45,367 nucleotides of DNA from NCBI GenBank assembly GCA_900752015.1, contig CAADTZ010000027.1:1-45367 (forward strand), written 5' to 3'. The DNA comes from an uncultured Collinsella sp. (GTDB taxonomy: Bacteria; Actinomycetota; Coriobacteriia; Coriobacteriales; Coriobacteriaceae). The notes below the pieces were generated by a model, which did not search any database, was not told the DNA's origin, and worked only from the letters and a program-made list of their open reading frames with translations. Position numbers and translations under genes: made by a program. Of the stretch, positions 16,318 through 24,122 are shown one piece after another. Every line of letters begins with the position of its first letter. Position 1 is the stretch's first letter.

Positions 16318-17955
16318 ATGGCAAAGAACATTACGTTCAACACCGATGCCCGCGCCAAGCTCGCAAAGGGCGTCAACACTCTGGCCGACGCCGTTACCGT
16401 CACCATGGGCCCCAAGGGCCGTTACGTCGCTCTGCAGCGCACGTTCGGTGCCCCGACCATCACCAACGACGGCGTTTCCGTCGCTAAGGAGATTGAGCTC
16501 GAGGACAACATCGAGAACATGGGCGCTCAGTTGGTGAAGGAGGTCGCCACCAAGACCAACGACACCGTGGGTGACGGCACCACCACCGCGACCCTGCTCG
16601 CTCAGGCTATCGTCAACGACGGTCTGCGCAACGTCGCTGCCGGCGCCAACCCGCTGGCCATCCGTCGCGGCATCGACAAGGCTGTAAACGCCGCCGTCGC
16701 TGAGATGAAGAAGCAGGCCAAGCCGGTCGAGACCAAGGAGCAGATCGCTTCCGTCGGCACCATTTCCGCTGGTGACCCCGAGGTTGGCGAGAAGATCGCC
16801 GAGGCCATGGAGGTCGTGGGCAAGGACGGCGTCATCACCGTCGAGGATTCCCAGACGTTCGACATTACCATCGACACCGTCGAGGGCATGCAGTTCGACA
16901 AGGGCTATGTCTCCGCTTACTTCGTCACGGACAACGACCGCATGGAGGCCGTGATGAAGGATCCGTACATCCTCATCACCGACCAGAAGATCTCCAGCGT
17001 TCAGGACATCATGCCTGTTCTCGAGGCTGTCCAGCGCGCCGGCCGTGGCCTGCTCATCATCGCTGAGGATATCGACGGCGAGGCTCTGCCGACCCTGGTC
17101 CTCAACAAGATCCGTGGCGCTCTCAACGTCTGCGCCGTCAAGGCCCCGGGCTACGGCGATCGCCGCAAGCGCATCCTCGAGGACATTGCCGTCCTCACCG
17201 GTGGCCAGGCCGCTCTGGACGAGCTGGGCGTGAAGGTCGCTGACATCACCGCCGATATGCTCGGTACCGCTAAGTCCGTCACCATCTCCAAGGATAACAC
17301 CGTCGTTGTCGGCGGCGCTGGCTCCAAGGAGGCCATCGACGCCCGCATCGCTCAGATCAAGGGCGAAATGGAGAACACCACCTCTGACTTCGATCGCGAG
17401 AAGCTCCAGGAGCGCCTGGCCAAGCTCTCCGGTGGCGTTGCCGTCATCAAGGTCGGCGCTGCTACCGAGTCCGAGCTCAAGGAGATCAAGCATCGCGTCG
17501 AGGACGCCCTGCAGGCTACCCGCGCTGCTGTCGAGGAGGGCATTGTCGCCGGTGGCGGCGTCGCCTTCATGGACGCTGCTCCTGCGCTCGATGCTGTCGA
17601 GATCGACGACCCCGAGGAGAAGATCGGCGTCGATATCGTCAAGAAGGCTCTGACTGCTCCGGTCGCTACCATCGCCAAGAACGCTGGTTTTGAGGGCGCT
17701 GTCGTGGTCGACAAGGTTGCCGAGCTGCCCGCCGGCCAGGGTCTCAACTCTGCCAACGGCGAGTGGGGCGACATGATCGAGATGGGCGTCCTCGACCCCG
17801 TCAAGGTCAGCCGCGTCACCCTGCAGAACGCTGCTTCTGTCGCCAGCCTGATCCTCATCACCGAGGCTACCGTCTCCGATGTCCCCAAGAACACTCAGCT
17901 TGAGGACGCAATCGCTGCTGCTACCGCTGGTCAGCAGGGCGGCGGTATGTACTAA
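16318..17955 (+). CDS. groEL: 60-kDa chaperonin GroEL
   Basis: 545 aa, full length. ATP-site signatures GPKGRYVALQ, TNDGVSVAKEIELED and VGDGTTTATLLAQ are present, as is the apical-domain and return segment AAVEEGIVAGGGVAF. The C-terminus ends in the usual glycine-methionine-rich tail (GGGMY), though short. The ring-forming chaperonin folds newly made proteins with GroES. TTGGAGG at about 16301-16307 precedes the ATG. Codon use is strongly biased to C-ending codons, as expected for a highly expressed gene. Confidence 0.98.
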   Translation: MAKNITFNTDARAKLAKGVNTLADAVTVTMGPKGRYVALQRTFGAPTITNDGVSVAKEIELEDNIENMGAQLVKEVATKTNDTVGDGTTTATLLAQAIVNDGLRNVAAGANPLAIRRGIDKAVNAAVAEMKKQAKPVETKEQIASVGTISAGDPEVGEKIAEAMEVVGKDGVITVEDSQTFDITIDTVEGMQFDKGYVSAYFVTDNDRMEAVMKDPYILITDQKISSVQDIMPVLEAVQRAGRGLLIIAEDIDGEALPTLVLNKIRGALNVCAVKAPGYGDRRKRILEDIAVLTGGQAALDELGVKVADITADMLGTAKSVTISKDNTVVVGGAGSKEAIDARIAQIKGEMENTTSDFDREKLQERLAKLSGGVAVIKVGAATESELKEIKHRVEDALQATRAAVEEGIVAGGGVAFMDAAPALDAVEIDDPEEKIGVDIVKKALTAPVATIAKNAGFEGAVVVDKVAELPAGQGLNSANGEWGDMIEMGVLDPVKVSRVTLQNAASVASLILITEATVSDVPKNTQLEDAIAAATAGQQGGGMY

Positions 17956-17981
17956 GGCCGACAAGGTCTAGAACTCCCACC

Positions 17982-18033
17982 GGGAATCCGGGGGCGGGAC
18001 GGGGACTTCTCTCCGGAACGTCCTCGGATTCCC
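17982..18033 (+). repeat. Hairpin with GGGAC apex after groEL
   Basis: GGGAATCCG and CGGATTCCC pair perfectly and the stem continues with mismatches to GGGGGCG/CGTCCTC. The apex holds GGGACGGGGAC. There is no T-tract. By its GGGAC apex it may be related to the 33-nt family. Confidence 0.45.
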
Positions 18034-18102
18034 TGCGTTTACGGCCTTGAGGTCGGCGGGCGTAGAAGGACGTGGTCGATAGGAGTACGTGTCCCTTCGC
18101 TG

Positions 18103-18178
18103 TTTCGCGCTTTGCGCGAAAGGCGCGCTACTTTGGGATGGGTGGGGAACGTGGTTGCTTTGGCAACTGATCCCCGCC
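18103..18178. other. Two hairpins upstream of the FMN riboswitch promoter
   Basis: TTTCGCG and CGCGAAA (18103-18121) form one hairpin. GGTGGGGA and TCCCCGCC (18141-18178) enclose an inner GTTGC/GCAAC stem. No coding frame is credible between groEL and 18430. Confidence 0.4.
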
Positions 18179-18198
18179 ACAAATTACCCTTGGCATAC

Positions 18199-18226
18199 TT
18201 GCGCGAGAACCTGCTCGTGCTACACT
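18199..18226 (+). promoter_or_regulatory. Promoter of the riboflavin ECF operon
   Basis: TTGCGC and TACACT are 16 bp apart. The predicted transcription start, near 18233, coincides with the first base of riboswitch stem P1, which supports the assignment. Confidence 0.5.
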
Positions 18227-18232
18227 TGCAAT

Positions 18233-18420
18233 TGCTGTTTCAGGGCGGGGTGGAATTCCCCACTGGCGGTAAATCGGGCGGTGTCAAAGGGACGCCGTGG
18301 CGCAGGCGAGGTGTCTGCGACCGAGCCGATGAGTCCGCGACCCGTGCGTGTGTTGGTTCGCATGCCGGCTGAACTGGTGAGATCCCAGTACCAACGGTTA
18401 GAGTCCGGATGAAAGAGGCA
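18233..18420 (+). promoter_or_regulatory. FMN riboswitch (RFN element)
   Basis: The conserved RFN blocks appear in order: CAGGGCGGGGTGGAATTCCC, CACTGGCGGT, GATGAGTCCGCGACCCG, CTGGTGAGATCCCAG, and AACGGTTAGAGTCCGGATGA. P1 forms from TGCTGTTTC (18233-18241) and GAAAGAGGCA (18411-18420). The aptamer binds FMN and lowers expression of flavin genes. The 3' strand of P1 lies 9 bp before the ribU ATG and overlaps its ribosome-binding region, and no terminator hairpin follows, so control is likely at translation initiation. Confidence 0.96.
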
Positions 18421-18429
18421 GGTGATCTT

Positions 18430-19020
18430 ATGTCTGAACAGTCGCAGCATATCCATTTTGAGAACACGAATAGGTGGAGCACCAAACAGCTCGTTACCAT
18501 GGCGTTGATGTGTGCCTTGGGAGCCCTGTTTATGTACGTGCAGCTGCCTATCCTTCCTTCGGCGCCGTTTTTGACGTATGACCCGTCGCTGGTGCCGGCG
18601 ATGGTGTGTGGATTTGCGTATGGCCCTGGTGCCGGCACAGCTGTTGCCGCTATGGCGATCGTTATCCATGCGCTTACCACGGGCGATTGGGTCGGTGCGC
18701 TTATGAACTTGGTCGCCACGCTGGGCTATATTCTGCCTGCGGCTATCGTCTATCAGAAGATGCACACCTACAAGGGTGCCGTGATTGGCCTGGTGCTCGG
18801 CGTCATTGCCGCTACAGCGCTGTCTATGGTCGCAAACCTTACTATTGGCGTATGGTTCTGGTATGGCTCGGCCGATGTGATTCTGCCGCTCATGCTTCCC
18901 GCTGTTTTGCCGTTTAACCTCATCAAGACTGTGCTTAACTCGGTACTCACGCTGGCGGTGTACAAGGCGGTCTCTAATCTCATCACGCCCAAGAAGGACC
19001 AGGTCAAAGGCCGCGCATGA
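18430..19020 (+). CDS. ribU: Riboflavin ECF transporter S component RibU
   Basis: 196 aa, hydrophobic, with about five to six membrane helices and the S-component start NRWSTKQLVTMALMCALGALF. It captures riboflavin and hands it to the ECF module. Identity rests on the FMN riboswitch directly in front and the two following ECF genes. An ATG at 18409 lies inside the riboswitch, so 18430 is taken as the start. Its last four bases overlap the ATPase gene start (ATGA type), meaning coupled translation. Confidence 0.88.
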   Translation: MSEQSQHIHFENTNRWSTKQLVTMALMCALGALFMYVQLPILPSAPFLTYDPSLVPAMVCGFAYGPGAGTAVAAMAIVIHALTTGDWVGALMNLVATLGYILPAAIVYQKMHTYKGAVIGLVLGVIAATALSMVANLTIGVWFWYGSADVILPLMLPAVLPFNLIKTVLNSVLTLAVYKAVSNLITPKKDQVKGRA

Positions 19021-20921
19021 TTGAGTGTCGGGGCGTTTCCTTTAGCTATGACGGTGCCGCCCAGGCGCTTGACGGCATCGATCTGAGCATTAAGGACGGG
19101 GAGTTTTTCTGCATCCTCGGTGGCAATGGGTCGGGCAAGTCGACGTTTGCCAAGCATCTGAATGCGCTGCTGCAGCCCGATGCGGGCACGGTGCGCGTCA
19201 ACGGCATTGATGCGTCCGATCCCGAGTTGGTCTACGACATTCGTTCGACCGCGGGCATGGTGTTCCAGAATCCCGATGATCAGCTGGTGGCAACGCTTGT
19301 CGAAGATGACGTTGCGTTCGGTCCCGAAAACCTTGGCGTGCCATCGGCGCAAATTGCGCAGCGCGTACGCGAGGCGCTGAAGGGCGTGGGCCTGGTGGGC
19401 TTTGAGCGCCACGAGACCCATGCGCTCTCGGGCGGACAAAAGCAGCGCGTGGCGCTTGCCGGCGTGCTCGCCATGGAGCCGCGCGTTCTCATTTTGGATG
19501 AGGCCTCCTCGATGCTCGACCCGCGCGGACGCAAGGGTCTTATGAAGGCTTGCCGCGCGTTGCACGCTCGCGGCATGACTATCGTGATGATTACGCACTT
19601 TATGGAAGAGGCTGCCGAGGCCGATCGTGTCGCGGTGTTTCGGGCGGGGCGCGTTGCCATGCTCGGTACGCCCGAGGAAATCTTGACGCGGGCGGACGAA
19701 CTTGCGCAGCTCAACTTGGATATGCCGGCGTCGTGCTGTCTAGGTAGGGCACTTCGTGAGAAGGGCGTACCCGTTTGCGCACAGGCGCGTGAGGCGGATA
19801 TGGTCGCTGAGATTGTGCAGGCTTATGCCGAGCGAAGTGAAGCAGGCATCGCGGGGCAGCCTTCCGCACCCCAATCGGAAATCGTTGGCGGTACGGTTTC
19901 GGCAGACAACGAAGATAACGTACCAGAGCCCGTCATCGAACTATCCCATGTTTCGTATAGCTATTCGCTGAGCGCCCGCGAGCGTCGTCGCTGGCACAGG
20001 CACTCGGCTGTCGCGGGCAAATCGAGCAAACAGGCTCTCTGGGGAAACGACCCAAGCAGCCCGTGGGCGCTGCGCGATGTATCGCTGACGGTGCGTCGCG
20101 GCGAGTTCCTGGGCTTGGCAGGTCATACCGGTTCGGGTAAGTCGACGCTGGTCCAGCATCTCAACGGTTTGATTCGCCCCCAGGAGGGATCCGTTCGCGC
20201 GCTGGGGCTCGATCTGTCAAACAAGAAAGACGCCGCCGCGGTTAAGGCCAAGGTCGGCGTGGTGTTTCAATATCCTGAGCGTCAGCTGTTTGCCGAAACC
20301 GTGGCGCAGGACGTGGCGTTTGGTCCGCATAACCTTGGCTTGCCGCAAGATGAAGTCGACCGTCGTGTCGAGTCATCGCTCTCGCGCGTGGGCCTCGACC
20401 TTTCCACGGTCGGCGACAAGAGTCCCTTTGAGCTTTCGGGCGGTCAGCAACGGCGCGTGGCATTCGCCGGCGTGCTCGCCATGGAGCCCGAAGTCCTGGT
20501 GCTCGATGAACCCATGGCGGGGCTCGATCCGGCTGCGCGCAGGGATTTCCTAGGGCTCATCGATCGACTTCACCGCGATGGCCTGACCGTTGTCATGGTT
20601 TCGCACAGCATGGATGACCTGGCCAATTGCTGCGACCGTATTGTCGTGATGAACGAGGGCGCGGTATTTGCCGAGGGTACGCCCGCTCAGGTTTTTGCGC
20701 ATGCGGATGAGCTTAAATCAATCGGCTTGGGTGTTCCCGCTGCCCAGCGCATGGCGCTGGCGCTTGCGAAGGCAGGCGTGCCGCTGCGTCGCGGCGGGCT
20801 CTATACGGTTGAGTCGTTGGCCGACGAGTTGGTAGATTTGCTGATCGGTCGCTCGGACGGTCCTTCTAACGTCGCGGACATTGCTAAATCCAAGACGGTC
20901 TCGCGAGAGGAGGGCTGCTGA
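19017..20921 (+). CDS. ecfA: Fused ECF transporter ATPase (EcfA1-EcfA2 in one chain)
   Basis: 634 aa containing two complete ABC ATPase domains. Domain 1 (about 1-245): Walker A GGNGSGKST at 35-43, signature LSGGQ 137-141, Walker B D161-E162. Domain 2 (about 305-600): Walker A GHTGSGKST from 369, LSGGQ 473-477, D497-E498. The linker (about 250-300) is not conserved. In most bacteria EcfA1 and EcfA2 are separate ~280-aa proteins; here they are joined. Both ATP sites look intact. Domain 1 has DEASSMLD where domain 2 has DEPMAGLD. The gene overlaps ribU by 4 bp and ecfT by 1 bp. Confidence 0.93.
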   Translation: MIECRGVSFSYDGAAQALDGIDLSIKDGEFFCILGGNGSGKSTFAKHLNALLQPDAGTVRVNGIDASDPELVYDIRSTAGMVFQNPDDQLVATLVEDDVAFGPENLGVPSAQIAQRVREALKGVGLVGFERHETHALSGGQKQRVALAGVLAMEPRVLILDEASSMLDPRGRKGLMKACRALHARGMTIVMITHFMEEAAEADRVAVFRAGRVAMLGTPEEILTRADELAQLNLDMPASCCLGRALREKGVPVCAQAREADMVAEIVQAYAERSEAGIAGQPSAPQSEIVGGTVSADNEDNVPEPVIELSHVSYSYSLSARERRRWHRHSAVAGKSSKQALWGNDPSSPWALRDVSLTVRRGEFLGLAGHTGSGKSTLVQHLNGLIRPQEGSVRALGLDLSNKKDAAAVKAKVGVVFQYPERQLFAETVAQDVAFGPHNLGLPQDEVDRRVESSLSRVGLDLSTVGDKSPFELSGGQQRRVAFAGVLAMEPEVLVLDEPMAGLDPAARRDFLGLIDRLHRDGLTVVMVSHSMDDLANCCDRIVVMNEGAVFAEGTPAQVFAHADELKSIGLGVPAAQRMALALAKAGVPLRRGGLYTVESLADELVDLLIGRSDGPSNVADIAKSKTVSREEGC

Positions 20922-21721
20922 TGGAGGCGTTTTCGTTTGGCAGTTACTATCCCGGCGATAGTGCAATCCACCGCCTGGACCCGCGAACCAAGTTGCTCTT
21001 GGGCTTTGTGTTTCTGATCACGACGCTCACGGTCAGTGGCTTCCGCGGACTGGCCCCGGTCGCAATTTTCGTTGTGCTGACCTATGCCGTGTCTCGGGTG
21101 CCGGTTCGTCGCGTTCTGTCGTCGATGGCGCCGCTGCTGGCAATCGTCGTCGTGGTCGCGGTGCTCAACTTGTTTACCGATCAGAGTGGGCGCATCCTGT
21201 GGCAGCTCGGCTTTCTGCAGATAAGCGAGGGCTCGCTGCGTTCTGCGGCGTTTATGGCGTGCCGCCTGACCCTGATGATGGCCGGCATGAGCGCCATTAC
21301 GCTCACCACCCCCACGCTCGACCTCACCGCGGGCTTGGAGCGTCTGCTCGCACCGTTTGCGCGCGTGGGGCTTCCGGCGCATGAGCTCGGCATGATCATG
21401 GGTATCGCGTTGCGCTTTATGCCGCAGTTCGCTACCGAGATGAAGCAGACGGCCGATGCGCAGGCGAGCCGCGGTGCGCGCGTGACGGGAGGCCCGCTCG
21501 GCGGCGTGCGTATGCTCGGCAGTGTGGCCATTCCGCTGTTCACGGGCGTGTTCCGTCATGCCGAGACGCTTTCGGCCGCCATGGATGCGCGTTGCTATCA
21601 CGGCGAACAGGGACGCACGCGTCTGCATGCACTTACGTTTGGCCGCGGCGATGCGTTGGCGGCGGTGGTGACGGCGTTGCTGCTCATCTGCGTCATCGTC
21701 ATCAACCTTCAACTTGTTTAG
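20921..21721 (+). CDS. ecfT: ECF transporter transmembrane component EcfT
   Basis: 266 aa with four to five membrane segments (about 24-75, 95-125, 235-260) and long coupling helices. The two Ala-Arg-type coupling motifs that dock on the ATPases are seen as ASRGARVTGG (about residue 184) and AMDARCYHG (about 222). It begins on the last base of the ATPase stop, TGATG, so ribU-ecfA-ecfT is one translation-coupled operon behind the FMN riboswitch. The second motif has Cys where Gly is usual (ARG to ARC). Confidence 0.92.
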   Translation: MEAFSFGSYYPGDSAIHRLDPRTKLLLGFVFLITTLTVSGFRGLAPVAIFVVLTYAVSRVPVRRVLSSMAPLLAIVVVVAVLNLFTDQSGRILWQLGFLQISEGSLRSAAFMACRLTLMMAGMSAITLTTPTLDLTAGLERLLAPFARVGLPAHELGMIMGIALRFMPQFATEMKQTADAQASRGARVTGGPLGGVRMLGSVAIPLFTGVFRHAETLSAAMDARCYHGEQGRTRLHALTFGRGDALAAVVTALLLICVIVINLQLV

Positions 21722-21751
21722 GCGCGATTCGAGCGCAAGAAAGGGGTCCCT

Positions 21752-22198
21752 ATGACCGACAACGACCGCACGGCTCAGCTTGAGCGCGCCTGTTCGTATC
21801 TCAGGCGCATTCCGGCGTGGTATCTGGCCACGACCGATGTAGCCGACGGGCATCAGCCTCGCGTGAGGCCGTTTTCGTTTGCCATGGTCGATGACGGTAA
21901 ACTGTGGTTTTGTACGTCGCGCGACAAAGATGTGTGGGCGGAGCTGAGCGCGAATCCCAAGTTTGAGGTATCGGGCTGGAAGCCGGGGGAATGTTGGATC
22001 GTATTGACCGGCGAAGCCGCACTTGAGGACGACGCAGTTGCGAGCGACAAGGTGCGTCAAGCGGGTTTTAAGCACATGGTGGGCATTGGCGAGGAACACG
22101 AGAGTGCCAACGACGGCCGCCTTGCTTTCTTTTCGGTCCGCAACATTGCCGCGCGCTTCTGTGATATCGACGGCAGCGAGGAGCGCCTGGAGCTCTAG
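21752..22198 (+). CDS. Pyridoxamine 5'-phosphate oxidase-like flavin split-barrel protein, copy 1
   Basis: 148 aa of the FMN-binding split barrel fold (PNPOx-like). Typical features are IPAWYLATTD, QPRVRPFSFAMVDDGKLWFCT and KDVWAELSANPKFEVSGW. The exact substrate is unknown; relatives reduce or bind flavins, heme or F420. The next gene is a clear paralogue. AAAGGGG at 21739 gives the ribosome site. A flavin-binding protein directly behind a riboflavin uptake operon is suggestive; the gap to ecfT is only 30 bp, so readthrough from the FMN-controlled transcript is likely, which is inference. Confidence 0.85.
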   Translation: MTDNDRTAQLERACSYLRRIPAWYLATTDVADGHQPRVRPFSFAMVDDGKLWFCTSRDKDVWAELSANPKFEVSGWKPGECWIVLTGEAALEDDAVASDKVRQAGFKHMVGIGEEHESANDGRLAFFSVRNIAARFCDIDGSEERLEL

Positions 22199-22200
22199 CG

Positions 22201-22234
22201 CGTCTCAAATTAACTACCCGTTCTGAATTAGCTA
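22201..22234. repeat. Direct repeat of a 16-bp motif between the paralogues
   Basis: CGTCTCAAATTAACTA (22201-22216) and CGTTCTGAATTAGCTA (22219-22234) are tandem. A third version, CGTCCCAAATTGACTA, lies at 1345-1360. The consensus is CGTYCYRAATTRRCTA. The function is not known; it may be the remnant of a larger repeat. Confidence 0.45.
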
Positions 22235-22249
22235 GTGCCAGGAGGACAC

Positions 22250-22660
22250 ATGGACGGATTGAATACGGTTTTGGAGTATCTGACGTCAGTGCCGGCATGG
22301 TATTTGGCGACGAGCGTTGACGGACAGCCGCATGTGCGTCCGTTTTCGTTTGCGCAGATCCAGGACGGCAAGCTGTGGTTTGTAACGGCGCGCACCAAAG
22401 ATGTGTGGCAGGAGCTGCTGCAAAACCAGCGCTTTGAGGCCACGAGTTGGTGGCCGGGCCATGGCTGGCTCATCTTGCGCGGGCGTGCCGGCTTGGATGA
22501 CCGGGCTTTAGACGAAATGCGCGAAGCCGGGTGGAAGCATCTAGAGCGCCTGGGCGAGCACTATGAGGGGCCTAACGACCCCACGCTCGTCTTCTTTAGC
22601 GTCGAGGATCCCGAGGCTTTTATCTGCAATCACGACGAATGGGTGCCGGTCGAGCTCTAG
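22250..22660 (+). CDS. Pyridoxamine 5'-phosphate oxidase-like flavin split-barrel protein, copy 2
   Basis: 136 aa, paralogous to the gene before it along the full length: PAWYLATS, HVRPFSFAQI, GKLWFVTARTKDVW, AGWKHLERLGEHY, LVFFSVED. The two most likely arose by tandem duplication. AGGAGG at 22238-22243 sits 6 bases before the ATG. The split-barrel flavin fold is clear; the substrate is not. A 15-bp-stem hairpin follows the gene. Confidence 0.85.
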   Translation: MDGLNTVLEYLTSVPAWYLATSVDGQPHVRPFSFAQIQDGKLWFVTARTKDVWQELLQNQRFEATSWWPGHGWLILRGRAGLDDRALDEMREAGWKHLERLGEHYEGPNDPTLVFFSVEDPEAFICNHDEWVPVEL

Positions 22661-22697
22661 CCAGCTGGCTCATCCTAACAACTTGGTTTTCGCAAGG

Positions 22698-22751
22698 GCG
22701 GGCCCCGTATTGCCCGACGCCGTTAGGAGCGCCGGTCAATACGGGGCCCGC
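22698..22751 (+). terminator. Strong hairpin terminator-like structure
   Basis: GCGGGCCCCGTATTG and its exact complement at 22737-22751 form a 15-bp stem; the loop can add GGCG/CGCC pairs. It lies 37 bp after the paralogue gene and separates it from the arg operon. The T-tract is poor (CTCCATTTGT). Confidence 0.6.
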
Positions 22752-22795
22752 TCCATTTGTCAATTCCTTCAAGCGAATGTGTCGGGAATGTTTCA

Positions 22796-22832
22796 ATGCA
22801 TGAATATGCAAGCCATTTACGTGTTCATGCAT
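22796..22832 (+). promoter_or_regulatory. Candidate ArgR operator upstream of argC
   Basis: ATGCATGAA at 22796-22804 and TTCATGCAT at 22824-22832 are exact inverted repeats. The left half also belongs to a self-matching TGCATGAATATGCA, which resembles ARG boxes. A further TGCATAAATCGCA lies at 22890-22902. The position 86-122 bp before argC suits an arginine-responsive repressor site; no ArgR gene is in the window. Confidence 0.45.
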
Positions 22833-22917
22833 CTTTTGGTGCTAAAGTTTCAACCCACTTCATAACGACCGCTGCGAAATGCGCATCGGTGCATAAATCG
22901 CAGACAAGGAGTCTGAT

Positions 22918-23988
22918 ATGTCTTTGAAGGTTGGAATCGTCGGCGCGGCTGGATATGCCGGAGCCGAGCTCATTCGCCTCGTGATCGGCCATCCCGAGTT
23001 TGAACTTGTTGCCATTACGTCCAACGCCGATGCCGGCCAGCCGCTGTCCACGGTGTATCCGAGCTTTGCTGGCGTGAGCGATCTGGTTTTCACCACGCAT
23101 GACGCCCCCGAGCTCAAGAGCTGCGATGCGGTTTTTCTTGCCGTGCCGCACACGGCTGCCATGGCACAGGTGCCCGCGCTGCTTGCATCGGGCGTCTCCT
23201 GCTTTGATCTTTCGGCCGATTACCGTCTGAGCGACGCGTCTGTCTTTGAGACATGGTATGCCGCCGAGCACACGAGCCCCGAGTTGCTCAAGACCCGTGC
23301 CTTTGGCCTGCCCGAGCTGTTCTGCCAGGACTTGGAGATCGCCGCATCCGACCATGCCGACGGCAAACCCGTGCTGATCGCCTGCGCCGGTTGCTATCCC
23401 ACCGCAACGAGCCTTGCTGCCGCTCCCGCCGTGCGCGCCGGCTGGGTTGCCGAGAACGGCCCCGTAATCGTCGATGCCATTAGCGGCGTGACGGGTGCCG
23501 GTAAGTCCTGCAACGCCCGCACCCACTTTTGCAGCGCGGACGAGAACCTGGAAGCCTATGGCGTGGGTAAACATCGCCACACGCCCGAGATTGAGCAAAT
23601 CCTTGGCTTTACCGATCGCGTCGTCTTTACCCCGCATCTGGCACCGCTCAAGCGCGGCCTGCTCTCCACGGTGACGATGCCGCTTACGCCGCAGACTATC
23701 GATACCTTGACCCTTGAGGACGTTGCCGACTATTACAAGCAGTTCTACGCTGGACGCACCTTTGTGCGCGTGCTCGACGCCGGCCAGCAGCCCAAGACGG
23801 CTTCGGTCGTCGGAACCAACGCCGCCCAGATTGGCCTCGCGCTCAACAAGCGCGCGGGCGTGCTGGTGGCGACGGGCGCCATTGACAATCTGTGCAAGGG
23901 CGCTGCGGGCCAAGCGGTCCAGTGCGCCAATATCGTCTTTGGCTTTGACGAGCGACGAGGCTTGCCCACAGTGGCGTGCCCGGTGTAG
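22918..23988 (+). CDS. argC: N-acetyl-gamma-glutamyl-phosphate reductase
   Basis: 356 aa. It reduces N-acetylglutamyl phosphate to the semialdehyde, the third step of arginine synthesis. The N-terminal NADP fold has GIVGAAGYAGAELIRL; the catalytic cysteine is C159 in AGCYPTATSLA; later GLPELF, GVTGAGKS and APLKRGLLST are typical. Start supported by AAGGAG at 22906-22911. It is first in the argC-argJ-argB-argD cluster, with a terminator-like structure between it and argJ. Confidence 0.96.
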   Translation: MSLKVGIVGAAGYAGAELIRLVIGHPEFELVAITSNADAGQPLSTVYPSFAGVSDLVFTTHDAPELKSCDAVFLAVPHTAAMAQVPALLASGVSCFDLSADYRLSDASVFETWYAAEHTSPELLKTRAFGLPELFCQDLEIAASDHADGKPVLIACAGCYPTATSLAAAPAVRAGWVAENGPVIVDAISGVTGAGKSCNARTHFCSADENLEAYGVGKHRHTPEIEQILGFTDRVVFTPHLAPLKRGLLSTVTMPLTPQTIDTLTLEDVADYYKQFYAGRTFVRVLDAGQQPKTASVVGTNAAQIGLALNKRAGVLVATGAIDNLCKGAAGQAVQCANIVFGFDERRGLPTVACPV

Positions 23989-24016
23989 CACATTCGATTG
24001 TTAACGATTTGGTAGT

Positions 24017-24096
24017 CGGGCATCGAGTGAGGCGCCACTCTTAAGCTGGTCTCATGATCACGACTGGCATGGCGCACCAACCGATGCCCGTTTTTT
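24017..24096 (+). terminator. Terminator-like structure inside the arg cluster
   Basis: CGGGCATCG and CGATGCCCG pair over 9 bp across a long loop that holds a small GAGTG/CACTC hairpin; TTTTTT follows directly. It lies between argC and argJ, so it may lower transcription of the distal genes or act in attenuation. Confidence 0.5.
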
Positions 24097-24122
24097 GTTT
24101 GATATAAGGAGTCATAAAGACG

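Noticed and set aside
16309..17964. 551-codon open frame on the - strand across groEL
   Set aside because: Mirror frame of a highly biased gene; no independent support.
24001..24110. T-box or peptide leader between argC and argJ
   Set aside because: No T-box sequence (AGGGTGG-ACCGCG) and no short arginine-rich leader frame.
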